A stretch of DNA of 64,000 bases from DASVHS01 sp038244815 (GTDB taxonomy: Bacteria; Acidobacteriota; Thermoanaerobaculia; Gp7-AA8). Every line of letters begins with the position of its first letter. Positions within the stretch are counted from its first letter, which is position 1. A model generated the notes under the pieces. That model was not told the origin of the DNA and did not search any database. It saw only the letters and a list, made by a program, of their open reading frames with translations. Of this stretch, positions 29,426 through 40,525 are shown piece by piece. A program made the translations under genes and the position numbers. Location: NCBI GenBank assembly GCA_038244815.1, contig JBBRTB010000002.1, positions 124,001 through 188,000 of the forward strand, written 5' to 3'.

Positions 29426-29815
29426 TCACACCAGATCGCGGACGCGATGCAATAACTGTTCGGGCAGACTCTCGAAATGGTGCGCGATATGCGGCGCGTA
29501 CACGGTATCGTGCAGTACGCCGCCGAGATCATCCATCACTTCTCGGAATCGCTCCGGAAGATCGGACCAGGGACGCTCCCATTGCTCGCCCGCGGAAAAG
29601 AGCGCGTCGGTCGTGCAGCAATTCGCATCGGTGCGACCGCCGTCGCTGGCCAGATATTCGAGCAGCGACTGCAAGGCGTTCTTCAATTCGCCAAGGTCCG
29701 CCGGACGGGCCACCGCTGCACCATAAACGTGACGCAACAGCGGACGCAGTTGAGGCGAAACATGGCGGAAACGAACGGCAGTCCTGTACAGCTCCTCGAA
29801 CCGTTCCTCGTTCAT
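29426..29815 (-). CDS. Hypothetical protein within the glucan/trehalose operon
   Basis: 129 residues starting MNEERFEELYRTAVRFRHV. Not recognised. It is soluble, mostly helical, with a short polar middle (DGGRTDANCCTTDALFSAGEQ) and a His-containing C-terminal half (LHDTVYAPHIAHHFESLPEQ). It lies between the treS/maltokinase fusion (76 bases upstream) and glgB (185 bases downstream), co-directional with both. The 185 bases before glgB show no gene and might hold a promoter. A role in glucan metabolism is suggested only by location. Confidence 0.5.
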   Translation of the reverse strand: MNEERFEELYRTAVRFRHVSPQLRPLLRHVYGAAVARPADLGELKNALQSLLEYLASDGGRTDANCCTTDALFSAGEQWERPWSDLPERFREVMDDLGGVLHDTVYAPHIAHHFESLPEQLLHRVRDLV

Positions 29816-29853
29816 CCCACCAGCCACCCATGTCTATCGTAGCACCGGAATCG

Positions 29854-29874
29854 GGCCGGCCGGAAGGGCCGGCC
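29854..29874. terminator. GC-rich hairpin after treS/maltokinase
   Basis: GGCCGGCC, loop GGAAG, GGCCGGCC, starting 18 bases past the treS/maltokinase stop in its direction of transcription. No T-run follows. It may damp read-through into the hypothetical gene or be a REP-like repeat. Confidence 0.35.
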
Positions 29875-29891
29875 ATCATTCTGCTTCCGTG

Positions 29892-33143
<3,252 letters not shown>

Positions 33144-33224
33144 GGGTCGTCGGTCCCGGGTCCGCGGTCCTCGGTTACATGGCTCTCTGGAAACCGAGGA
33201 CCAGAGACCGAGGTTCGAGGACGA
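33144..33224. repeat. Short-period repeat hairpin between glgE and treS
   Basis: Left arm GGTCCTCGGTT (33166-33176) pairs perfectly with AACCGAGGACC (33192-33202) around a 15-base loop; both arms are embedded in degenerate CTCGGTC/CCGGGTC units that extend the pairing imperfectly. It fills the entire space between two co-directional genes. Confidence 0.65.
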
Positions 33225-35204
33225 TCACAGGTAATACTCAAAGTCCCTCTCCGTACGAACACGACGGCGGATCCTGAATATGTGAGCGGGTACGACGTGT
33301 GGATTGAGCTGCACGAAATTGCGCCCGCCGCGCCACGAATGACGCGCGCCGCTCAGCAGATCATGAACCTGGAAGGCGTGGTTGGCGTCGAGGTCGAGTG
33401 CTTCCAGGTCCAGATCCACCCAGCCCGATTGCGTATTGTGAGGATCGACGGTGGCCACGCAAAGCACGATGTTATCGCCTGACGATTTGCTGTAGCAGAG
33501 GATCGAGTCGTTGTCTGTCTCGTGAAAGCGAAGGGTGGCGTTCTGCTGCAACGCCGGATTGTCGCGGCGGATGCGATTCACCGCGGCGATGAAGTCCGAC
33601 ATATCGTCGTCCGACGGCTCCCATCGCTTCACTTCGTACTTTTCGGAGTCGAGATACTCCTCGCTTCCCGGCTCCCGCGCCTGGTGTACATGGCGCTCGA
33701 AGGCCGGGCCGTAGATTCCGTAGTTCGATGACAGCGTGGCCGCCAGCACGAAACGGATTGTGAACGCCGGCTCGCCGCCGTATTGCAGATACTCGGTGAG
33801 GATGTCAGGAGTGTTCGGCCACGCGTTCGGGCGGAGGTAATCGCTCACCGGAGGACGGGTGAGGTGCTCGAAGTACTCGCGCAGCTCCCAGGCTGTGTTC
33901 CGCCAGGCGAAATACGTGTACGACTGCGAGAAGCCGGCCTTCCCCAGCCATCCCATGATCTTGGGCCTGGTAAAGGCCTCGGCCAGAAAGATGAGGTCGG
34001 GGTGCTCTTTCTTCAGCTCGGCGATGATCCACTGCCAGAAAGGCAATGGTTTCGTGTGCGGATTGTCGACACGAAAGATCCGCACACCCTGATCGATCCA
34101 GAAACCGAAGACGTCGCGCATCCCGGCCCACAGCGACTGCCAGTCCTCACTCTCGAAGTCGAACGGGTAGATGTCCTCGTATTTCTTGGGCGGGTTCTCC
34201 GCGTACTGGATCTTTCCGTCAGGACGTTTCCGGAACCAGTCCGGATGCTCGCGAACCAGCGGATGATCCGGCGACGCCTGAAAGGCGATGTCGAGCGCGA
34301 TCTCCACCCCGTGCCCCGACGCCGTCTTCACGAGACGCCTGAAATCATCGATCGTTCCGAGCTGCGGATGAACGGCGCTGTGCCCGCCCTGGGCTGACCC
34401 GATCGCCCAGGGGCTGCCCGCGTCCGATGCCGCGTTGCCGGGCTTGTTGTTGGGTCCTTTCCGGAACGTCGCTCCGATCGGATGGATCGGCGGCAGGTAC
34501 AAGACGTCGAATCCCATCCTGGCCAGTCGGGGCAGTTCGCGCTCGACGTCGCGAAACGTGCCGTGACCGCCCTGGCCGGCCGATCGCGGGAACATCTCGT
34601 ACCACGTGCTGTATCCGGATTTTCGGCGATCGACTTCGACCGGCATTTCGCCGGCCAGCTTCGTCGCGAACTTCCGCTCGCTGTTCCGGAACATGAGAGC
34701 GAGGAGATCTTCGCTCCACATGTCATCGATCTTGTCCTCGACCGGCTCGTCCGACTCGAGCGTGGCCATGAAGGCCTGCAGTTTCTTCCGGTCGCGCGCA
34801 TGGGCACGCCCGGCCGCGGCGTGCATCATCTGCAGCCCGATGCGGAGCTGCACGTCGAGATCTCCGGCGCCGGCATCGACACGCTTTCTGAGGTCGCGAT
34901 GCCAGGTCAGGAAGTGATCGATCCACGCCTCGATCGTGAACCGATAGAAGCCCAGGGATTCGACCGGGAACTCGGCGCTCCAGCGATCGTTGCCGAGCGG
35001 GCGCATCCGCATCTCGCGCCAGTCGCTCTCCGACTGATGTCGCCAGTACAGGACCGCCGAGATCACATCGTGGCCATCGGCGAAGATATCCGCTTCAGCC
35101 ACGACGACATCACCGGCAACCCGCTTCGCTGCGAAGCGGCCGTTGTCGACTGCCGGGCTCAGATTCTCGATGATGACTCTGCGACGACCGTCAAGCTCCA
35201 CCAT
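33225..35204 (-). CDS. glgE: Alpha-1,4-glucan:maltose-1-phosphate maltosyltransferase
   Basis: Extends alpha-1,4-glucan from maltose 1-phosphate, bypassing ADP-glucose. From ATG 35204 it has 659 residues (a TTG nine codons earlier, directly after the upstream stop, is an alternative start). N-terminal and spacer domains precede the GH13_3 barrel: GYSTWYEMFPRS, LYLPPIHPIGATFRKG, LDIAFQASPDHPL, PKKYEDIYPFDFES, nucleophile Asp in IFRVDNPHTKPLPFW, acid/base Glu in FLAEAFTRPKIM, and ANSWPNTPDIL-like NAWPNTPDILTEYL. With TreS-Mak and GlgB it gives a complete trehalose-to-glucan pathway. Confidence 0.96.
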   Translation of the reverse strand: MVELDGRRRVIIENLSPAVDNGRFAAKRVAGDVVVAEADIFADGHDVISAVLYWRHQSESDWREMRMRPLGNDRWSAEFPVESLGFYRFTIEAWIDHFLTWHRDLRKRVDAGAGDLDVQLRIGLQMMHAAAGRAHARDRKKLQAFMATLESDEPVEDKIDDMWSEDLLALMFRNSERKFATKLAGEMPVEVDRRKSGYSTWYEMFPRSAGQGGHGTFRDVERELPRLARMGFDVLYLPPIHPIGATFRKGPNNKPGNAASDAGSPWAIGSAQGGHSAVHPQLGTIDDFRRLVKTASGHGVEIALDIAFQASPDHPLVREHPDWFRKRPDGKIQYAENPPKKYEDIYPFDFESEDWQSLWAGMRDVFGFWIDQGVRIFRVDNPHTKPLPFWQWIIAELKKEHPDLIFLAEAFTRPKIMGWLGKAGFSQSYTYFAWRNTAWELREYFEHLTRPPVSDYLRPNAWPNTPDILTEYLQYGGEPAFTIRFVLAATLSSNYGIYGPAFERHVHQAREPGSEEYLDSEKYEVKRWEPSDDDMSDFIAAVNRIRRDNPALQQNATLRFHETDNDSILCYSKSSGDNIVLCVATVDPHNTQSGWVDLDLEALDLDANHAFQVHDLLSGARHSWRGGRNFVQLNPHVVPAHIFRIRRRVRTERDFEYYL

Positions 35205-35231
35205 AGTTGTTTCTTGCGAACCTTGTTCCAA

Positions 35232-36278
35232 TCAACGCAATAGTTTGCGGGTTAAGGGGCGCACCACAACTGCAAGCATACTGGCTGTAGGGCCGCGCCG
35301 CAGCGATGACAGCCGGAAGATCTGTTCCGCGCCCAGCGCCAGCGCGAGAAGAAGTGAGAGCACGGCTCCGGAACGCAACCCATATTGCAGCGAGACCAGC
35401 GCGCTGGCCACGCCGGTAGCCGACGCTCCCAGGATCACCCAGGCCACGATGAATCCCTGTTCCCGGTAGTCATATCCGAACCGCTGCGCGAGCGCGTTCT
35501 GCTCAGCGGGCGAGAGAAGGGTCAGCAGTGGCTCTCTCATCGAGTACGCATCGAGCAGCGCCACATCTTCGGGCGGCTCGGTGACGAACGTCCTCCGACC
35601 GCGCGGCACCTCGAAGGGAGAAACGGCACCGGTGCGCTTTCCTCCGGCAAGATAGAAGAGCAGATAGATGATGAAGCCGGCCGCTGATCCCGCGGGGCGT
35701 CGCTGGAACCACACGATGTTGAGACGGGTCACGCTTTCGAGGAAGAGATAGGCCGCCAGGAGAATCAGCGGCCACGGCATGGCGGAATGGTCGATGATGC
35801 GATGCGACCAGCTCAGGAAAAACCAGATCAGATACGCGAACGGAACGAGCAGCGAGAGCGCGGTGAGTTTCGCCGGCAGAAGTCCCAGCTCGCTTCCGAG
35901 TTGCTCCTGCGCGACGGCCGGGAGCAGTCCCGTGAAGATACCGGCCAGGTTCGCGATCTTCCTCCCCTTCTCACGTACCGCCGCGGCACGATGTGCGGCT
36001 TCGCGCCGTTCCTCGCTCGGCGCGTCGTAAGGCTCGGAAACCCGGATGATGTGATGGTCACGCCACGGCTCGAGCACGTAACGCACGCCGCCGGAAGCCC
36101 CGGGGCCGGCGGTGACCACCTCGAAAAACTGATCTTCCCAGAGGATGGCGGTGCCGGGGTGCTCGGACGTCGTCAGCGTCTTCGGAATTCGCGGCTGCCA
36201 GCCTTTTGACCGCGGCGAGAACAGAACCTGTTGTTCGCCCTTGCCGGCCCGGACGCGGTCGGCTCCGAAAGCGTGCAT
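35232..36278 (-). CDS. Polytopic membrane protein, unknown function
   Basis: 348 residues, not recognised. A soluble N-terminal domain of about 110 residues (WEDQFFEVV, GGVRYVLEPWRDHHIIRV) leads into about five membrane helices between residues 125 and 330 (LTALSLLVPFAYLIWFFLSW, WPLILLAAYLFLESV, FIIYLLFYLAGG, GFIVAWVILGASATGVAS, AVLSLLLALALGAEQIF). It lies between the receiver protein and glgE, with its stop touching the possible TTG start of glgE, so it is probably in the same transcript. No transporter signature is visible. Confidence 0.6.
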   Translation of the reverse strand: MHAFGADRVRAGKGEQQVLFSPRSKGWQPRIPKTLTTSEHPGTAILWEDQFFEVVTAGPGASGGVRYVLEPWRDHHIIRVSEPYDAPSEERREAAHRAAAVREKGRKIANLAGIFTGLLPAVAQEQLGSELGLLPAKLTALSLLVPFAYLIWFFLSWSHRIIDHSAMPWPLILLAAYLFLESVTRLNIVWFQRRPAGSAAGFIIYLLFYLAGGKRTGAVSPFEVPRGRRTFVTEPPEDVALLDAYSMREPLLTLLSPAEQNALAQRFGYDYREQGFIVAWVILGASATGVASALVSLQYGLRSGAVLSLLLALALGAEQIFRLSSLRRGPTASMLAVVVRPLTRKLLR

Positions 36279-36287
36279 CGAAAAATT

Positions 36288-36677
36288 CTACGCACTCTGG
36301 GCACAGATGCACGAACTCACCTGCTGGACCAGGCTCTGGATGTCGAATGGCTTGGGCAGGAGGGCGAAGGGGGCCGCATTGAGCCTCTCCCGAATCACGG
36401 CCGGGGATGCCGCGCTCGTCACGATGATCTTTCGCAGGCGCGGCGGATCACTGGCCGCCACCGTGTTCATGAAACTGAACCCGTCGAGATTCGGCATCAT
36501 CAGATCGAGAATGATGACGTCATAGTCCGACAGTCCCAGCTTCAACACGGCTTCCACGCCGTCGGAGGCCACCTCGACGCGGTAACCCTCGCGCTGCAGA
36601 ACCATTTTCACCAGACGTCGAATAGCCGGATCGTCCTCGACGACGAGGACGCCGCACTGGGAGGCAGTCTTATCCAC
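36288..36677 (-). CDS. Stand-alone response regulator receiver protein
   Basis: Single CheY-like receiver domain with no output domain. Start at a GTG at 36677, just before the conserved VLVVEDDPAIRRLV; the open frame upstream runs into the divergent gene. The acidic pair EDD, phospho-acceptor Asp in VIILDLMMPNLDG, a Ser/Thr at IIVTSAA and Lys in LLPKPFD are all present, so it should be phosphorylatable. 129 residues. No kinase is adjacent. It heads the minus-strand series leading to glgE. It resembles the receiver at 49774 in the C-terminal KPFDIQ block. Confidence 0.85.
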   Translation of the reverse strand: MDKTASQCGVLVVEDDPAIRRLVKMVLQREGYRVEVASDGVEAVLKLGLSDYDVIILDLMMPNLDGFSFMNTVAASDPPRLRKIIVTSAASPAVIRERLNAAPFALLPKPFDIQSLVQQVSSCICAQSA

Positions 36678-36768
36678 TCTCGTACCCGACTTGGTTCGGA
36701 GCAAGAACCACACCCGTTCGGGACCCTTCCGGCAGCACTTTCGCAGTGTGATGGGGTGGAGGGATCCC

Positions 36769-37017
36769 ATGGCCGATCAGGTCACGATTTACGGAACGGA
36801 CTGGTGTGGAGATACGCGGCGCGCCCGGCGCGTGCTCGATTCAGCGGGCGTTCCCTACGATTACGTCAACATCGACACCGATCGCGACGCCGAAACGAAA
36901 GTCATTGCATTCAACAACGGCAAGCGGCGCATCCCGCTCGTCGAGATCGCTTCCGACGACGGCATACAGTCCCTCTCCGTTCCAAGCGAGTCCGAGCTCG
37001 ATAAGGCGCTCGGCTGA
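36769..37017 (+). CDS. Glutaredoxin-like protein (mycoredoxin type)
   Basis: 82-residue thioredoxin-fold protein with a single active-site cysteine: DWCGDTRRA, that is Cys13 in a CGDT motif, as in mycoredoxin-like and monothiol-type glutaredoxins. The cis-Pro region RRIPLVEIASDDG follows. ATG at 36769 is preceded by GGAGGGA. Expected to reduce protein mixed disulfides with a low-molecular-weight thiol. It is divergent from the receiver gene; an imperfect symmetric TGGTTC/GAACCA pair (36692-36710) lies between them. Confidence 0.8.
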   Translation: MADQVTIYGTDWCGDTRRARRVLDSAGVPYDYVNIDTDRDAETKVIAFNNGKRRIPLVEIASDDGIQSLSVPSESELDKALG

Positions 37018-37027
37018 GATCGCCTCT

Positions 37028-37459
37028 CTATCGGCGCGTGACCATCCCCTTGAGGATCCAGAGAGGTCCCACGAGGAGGTGCAGGAGGTTGCGCGCGAAC
37101 GCCGGTTGGTTTTTCTCGTACACGATGTGGCCGACGAACTGGAAGATCCAACCAAGGATGAAGAGGAGGATGTTGACCGTGAGAGGCAGCGCAGCGCCGG
37201 CGATGTACAGGATGATCGACGCTGCCAGCATCCCCAGTCCGAGTTTCCAGTCCAGGACCAGGTAGTACACCGAGACCAGAAAGATCAGCACGATCGCCAG
37301 ATCGATGCGCAGCGAGTTGACCTCGACGAGCTGTACCCGCGCCAGCATGCCCAGCAGCGACAACATGATGAGCGGGATTCCAAATCGGTGGAACCACTTG
37401 TTCCCCGCCGTACGGTGGTAGCTCGCGTAATCGTCGAAAAGCGCGTCAAGGCGCGTCAT
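37028..37459 (-). CDS. Mpo1-like (DUF962) membrane protein
   Basis: 143 residues with four hydrophobic helices and the conserved polar signature of the Mpo1/YGL010w family: YASYHRTAGNKWFHRFGIPL near the N-terminus and QFVGHIVYEKNQPAFARN before the last helix. Yeast Mpo1 is an Fe(II) dioxygenase that shortens 2-hydroxy fatty acids by one carbon; the His residues in these blocks would be the metal ligands. The gene starts seven bases after the P450 stop on the same strand, so the pair is likely co-transcribed. Bacterial function is not established. Confidence 0.8.
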   Translation of the reverse strand: MTRLDALFDDYASYHRTAGNKWFHRFGIPLIMLSLLGMLARVQLVEVNSLRIDLAIVLIFLVSVYYLVLDWKLGLGMLAASIILYIAGAALPLTVNILLFILGWIFQFVGHIVYEKNQPAFARNLLHLLVGPLWILKGMVTRR

Positions 37460-37466
37460 GAGTGCC

Positions 37467-38834
37467 TCATCTTCTCACCGCGCGCATCAATATCCCACCG
37501 TTCGGACGTAATGTCAGCAGCGGCTGCGGCGCCACGGCCGCGTCGGACTCGCGGGCAAATCGCCATTTTTGCGCGATCGCGGCCAGGAGAAGCGTCCCCT
37601 CCATCCACGCGAACGCCTCTCCGATGCAGATGCGCGAGCCGCCTCCGAACGGGAAGTACGCGAACTTCGGGCGCATCGCCCGGGCCTCCTCGGAGAAACG
37701 CATCGGGTTGAAACGATCCGGATCGGGAAAGAAACGCGGGTCTCGCTGCGTGACCCACTGCGAAGCGAGAACCACAGCGCCCCGCGGAACGCTGTAGCCG
37801 GCGATCTCCACCTCCGAGATGGCCATGCGTCCGACGCTCCAGGCGGGTGGAAACATCCGCATCGACTCGGCCAGCACCATCTCGGTATAGCGGAGGCGCG
37901 GGTAATCGTCCGGCGTGGGCGCGCGACCTTCCAGCACGGCGTCGAGCTCTCGATGCAGTTCGCGCTCCGCGCCGGGATTGCGCGCCAGCAGATACCACGT
38001 CCAGGCCAGCGCGTTCGCAGTCGTCTCGTGTCCGGCCAGGAAAAGGGTCATGGCCTCGTCGCGGACCTGCAGGTCCGTCATACCGCCGCCGCCACCCTCC
38101 GTGTCCTGAGCGAGAAGCAGCATCGAGAGCAGATCGCCGCGATCCTCACCCCCCGCACGCCGCCGGGCGATGATGATGTCGTAGATGGTGCGGTCCAGCC
38201 GTGACAGTGCGCGCCGGAAGCGGCGCACCTGCGGGAGCGGAAGCTTCAGGAGCAGTTCCGCCACCGGATTGAGCAGAAGCGGGAACATCAGCATGACCTC
38301 GGTGAGCGCGCCGCCGATCTCACCGGCCTCCGCCTCGACGTCCGCGTCGAACAGCGTCTTCGCGACCACTGCCAGCGTCAGCCGCATCATCTCCTGGTGC
38401 ATGTCGAGCGGCTGGCCGTCCTCCCACCTCTCGCGTGCACGCAGCGCGTACTCACACATGACCTCGCCGTAGCGCCGGATGCGGTCGCGATGAAACGCCG
38501 GCTGTGCCAGCCGGCGCTGGCGCAGATGGAAGTCGCCTTCACTCGTCAGCAGACCTTCGCCCAGAACGACTTTGGTCCGCTGCAGAGCCAGGCTCTTGAT
38601 GAACGACCGGTCCTTCGTCACGAGCAAGTCCCGGATGGCATCGGGGTGGACGACCAGATAGATCTCGCGCGGGCCGATGCCGAAGTAGACGACGTCACCG
38701 TACTGTCGGGCGATCCGGGCAAGAAAGTTCGTGGCGTCGTGCTGCATCGCGCGCAGGAACTGGAAGGGGTAGCGGGCGCGTGGGCCGGGTGGTTGGGTGG
38801 GTCGTGGGTCGTGGGTGGTCGGTCGTGGGGGCAT
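37467..38834 (-). CDS. Cytochrome P450
   Basis: Haem monooxygenase, 455 residues from ATG 38834 (ATG 38852 is also possible; neither has a good ribosome site). Landmarks: helix I LFLAGHETTANALAW, the ExxR motif in LAESMRMFPPAWSVGR, PERF-type FNPMRFSEEARAM, and the haem loop FPFGGGSRICIGEAFA with Cys403 as ligand. The soluble form and sequence feel of the bacterial CYP102/CYP110-like group suggest a fatty acid or terpene-like substrate. No ferredoxin or reductase is next to it. Its N-terminal 15 codons are encoded by a short-period G/C repeat (see 38785). Confidence 0.92.
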   Translation of the reverse strand: MPPRPTTHDPRPTQPPGPRARYPFQFLRAMQHDATNFLARIARQYGDVVYFGIGPREIYLVVHPDAIRDLLVTKDRSFIKSLALQRTKVVLGEGLLTSEGDFHLRQRRLAQPAFHRDRIRRYGEVMCEYALRARERWEDGQPLDMHQEMMRLTLAVVAKTLFDADVEAEAGEIGGALTEVMLMFPLLLNPVAELLLKLPLPQVRRFRRALSRLDRTIYDIIIARRRAGGEDRGDLLSMLLLAQDTEGGGGGMTDLQVRDEAMTLFLAGHETTANALAWTWYLLARNPGAERELHRELDAVLEGRAPTPDDYPRLRYTEMVLAESMRMFPPAWSVGRMAISEVEIAGYSVPRGAVVLASQWVTQRDPRFFPDPDRFNPMRFSEEARAMRPKFAYFPFGGGSRICIGEAFAWMEGTLLLAAIAQKWRFARESDAAVAPQPLLTLRPNGGILMRAVRR

Positions 38835-38887
38835 CAAAGCACCGACGTGCATGCTACGCCGCCACGACCGGCAACCCGGCAACCCGG
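38785..38887. repeat. GGGTCGT short-period repeat with inverted arm at the P450 5' end
   Basis: Tandem GGGTCGT-like units occupy 38794-38830, inside the first codons of the P450 frame. GGTCGTGG (38821-38828) pairs perfectly with CCACGACC (38862-38869), followed by GGCAACCC twice (38870-38885) that can pair loosely with the CCGGGTGGTTG at 38785. Both the coding start and the upstream leader are involved. Confidence 0.55.
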
Positions 38888-38908
38888 AATACCCCTCTGA
38901 GAAAAATG

Positions 38909-38936
38909 TTGACAGCGGCAGGTGAATGGATAAATA
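38909..38936 (+). promoter_or_regulatory. Sigma-70-type promoter of the arginine operon
   Basis: TTGACA at 38909-38914 and TAAATA at 38931-38936 with 16 bases between. Predicted start of transcription is about 38943, at or next to the argR start codon. Confidence 0.6.
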
Positions 38937-38960
38937 TGCATGCCGATGAATTATTATGCA
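38927..38960 (+). promoter_or_regulatory. Pair of candidate ARG boxes (ArgR operator)
   Basis: Two similar imperfect palindromes, TGGATAAATATGCA (38927-38940) and TGAATTATTATGCA (38947-38960), centres 20 bases apart. They resemble the known ArgR half-site pattern TGAAT-N4-ATTCA. The first covers the -10 box and the second the argR start codon, so binding would block transcription: autoregulation by ArgR plus arginine. Confidence 0.6.
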
Positions 38961-39458
38961 GCCGGCGACGCGGCCCGCAGGAAGGAAGAGATCCTGCGCA
39001 TCGTCCGCGAGTCCACCGTGCACTCGCAGGACGAGATCCTCGTCGCGCTCAGAAAGCATGGCTTCAAGGTCACGCAGCCGACGCTTTCGCGCGATCTCCG
39101 CGATCTCGGTCTGGCCAAGACGCCCACCGGCTACATGGTCCCCGGCGACGTCATCGCGCCGGTGGTGACGTTCACGCCGCGCGGAGTGCGGGAGACGCGG
39201 CTCGAGCACCTCGTCCGCGACTCCGTTCTCTCGGCTGAGGCGGGGATGAATCTCGTGGTCATCAAGACGCCGGCGGCGGCGGCTCAGCCCGTCGCCAGCG
39301 CCATCGATGCCGCGGACATCGAAGACGCTCTCGGCACCATCGGCGGCGACGACACGATCTTCGTGGCCTTTCGTAACGCCACCTCGGCCGGTGCGTTCGC
39401 GCGCCGGCTGCAGCACATCGCCGGACTCTATCCGGAGCGCAGGCGCTCACGACCATGA
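38940..39458 (+). CDS. argR: Arginine repressor
   Basis: Arginine-dependent hexameric regulator of the operon it heads. 172 residues from ATG 38940 (170 from ATG 38946). N-terminal winged helix: RRKEEILRIVRE, SQDEILVALRKHGFKVTQPTLSRDLRDLGL, the last being the recognition helix with the family's TQxTxSRDL pattern. C-terminal oligomerisation and arginine-binding domain: NLVVIKTPAAAAQPVASAID and the IGGDDTIFVAFRN stretch, where the Asp pair contacts arginine in known ArgR. The stop overlaps argC by four bases (ATGA). No ribosome site precedes the start, in keeping with a leaderless mRNA. Confidence 0.94.
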   Translation: MPMNYYAAGDAARRKEEILRIVRESTVHSQDEILVALRKHGFKVTQPTLSRDLRDLGLAKTPTGYMVPGDVIAPVVTFTPRGVRETRLEHLVRDSVLSAEAGMNLVVIKTPAAAAQPVASAIDAADIEDALGTIGGDDTIFVAFRNATSAGAFARRLQHIAGLYPERRRSRP

Positions 39459-40525
39459 ATCAGGCGGAAGTCATTTCGATGGAGGACAGGCGTTCGCGCC
39501 TGTCCAGCCAGAAGGATTCCCTTCCCTCCAACGTGGCGGTGGTCGGCGCGACCGGCTACGCGGGCGCGGAGCTCACGGCCATCCTGGCGCGTCATCGCCA
39601 CGCGAACATCACCGGTCTGTACTCATCGACCGGCGGAGCGAAGGGGCCGGTGTCGGCGGCGCAACCGCATCTGGTGGCCGAGCCGTTCGTCATCGATCAG
39701 CTGATCGAGTCGGCGCCGGACGTGGCCTTCCTGGCTACTCCGAACGAAGTCTCGGCCGAGCTGGCGCCGAAACTCATCGACGCAGGCATTCGCGTGATCG
39801 ATCTCTCCGGCGCGTTCCGGCTGCAGGATCCGGCGCTCTATCCGACGTGGTACGGCTTCGCGCACTCGCGCCCCGAGCTCCTCGGCGAGGCGGTGTACGG
39901 ACTCACGGAGTTTTGCAACGGCGAGCTGACGAAGGCACGGCTGGTGGCGAATCCCGGCTGCTACCCGACCTCAATCGTGCTGGCGCTGCGCCCGCTCACC
40001 TATCTCGTCGATCGCGCGCAGCCGGTGATCTGCGATTCGAAGAGCGGCGTCTCCGGCGCCGGAAAGAAGTCAGACCACGCCTGGTCGTTCGCCGAAGTCT
40101 CGGGCAACTTCAAGGCTTACTCGGTGGGCAGCCATCGCCACGAGCCGGAGATCCGCTCCGGTCTGCGACTCGGCGATCGCGCGCCGCTGGTGTTCGTACC
40201 TCACCTGCTGCCGACCATCCGCGGAATTCTGTCGACGATGCACATCGGCTTCCTCAATCCGATGACGGCCGATGACGTCATGTCGATCTACGAGTCGACG
40301 TACGCGAATGCGCCGCTGGTGCGCGTGCTCCCCCCGGGCGTGCTGCCGGAGCTGAAGAATGTCGTGAACACGCCGCGCGCGGAGATCGGCTTCACACTGC
40401 TGCACGGCGGACGGCGTGCCGTCGTCGTCTCGGTCATCGACAACCTCCTGAAGGGTGCCGCCTCCCAGGCCGTGCAGAACTTCAACCGCATGCGCGGCTA
40501 CGACGAGGTGGAGGGTCTGGCATGA
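39455..40525 (+). CDS. argC: N-acetyl-gamma-glutamyl-phosphate reductase
   Basis: NADPH-dependent third step of ornithine synthesis. 356 residues, with a 25-residue N-terminal extension ahead of the usual first strand (NVAVVGATGYAGAEL). Catalytic Cys169 in VANPGCYPTS and the His in VGSHRHEPEI are present, as are FLATPNEVSAEL and SGAGKKSD. The extension (MNQAEVISMEDRRSRLSSQK) contains a perfect hairpin repeat in its coding DNA (39484-39505), suggesting it was gained by insertion. Overlaps argR and argB by four bases each. Confidence 0.95.
   Translation: MNQAEVISMEDRRSRLSSQKDSLPSNVAVVGATGYAGAELTAILARHRHANITGLYSSTGGAKGPVSAAQPHLVAEPFVIDQLIESAPDVAFLATPNEVSAELAPKLIDAGIRVIDLSGAFRLQDPALYPTWYGFAHSRPELLGEAVYGLTEFCNGELTKARLVANPGCYPTSIVLALRPLTYLVDRAQPVICDSKSGVSGAGKKSDHAWSFAEVSGNFKAYSVGSHRHEPEIRSGLRLGDRAPLVFVPHLLPTIRGILSTMHIGFLNPMTADDVMSIYESTYANAPLVRVLPPGVLPELKNVVNTPRAEIGFTLLHGGRRAVVVSVIDNLLKGAASQAVQNFNRMRGYDEVEGLA
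39484..39505. repeat. Perfect 9-bp hairpin inside the argC reading frame
   Basis: GGACAGGCG, loop TTCG, CGCCTGTCC. It encodes residues DRRSRLS of the ArgC N-terminal extension and lies about 30 bases after the argC start, where it could also affect translation. Confidence 0.7.
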
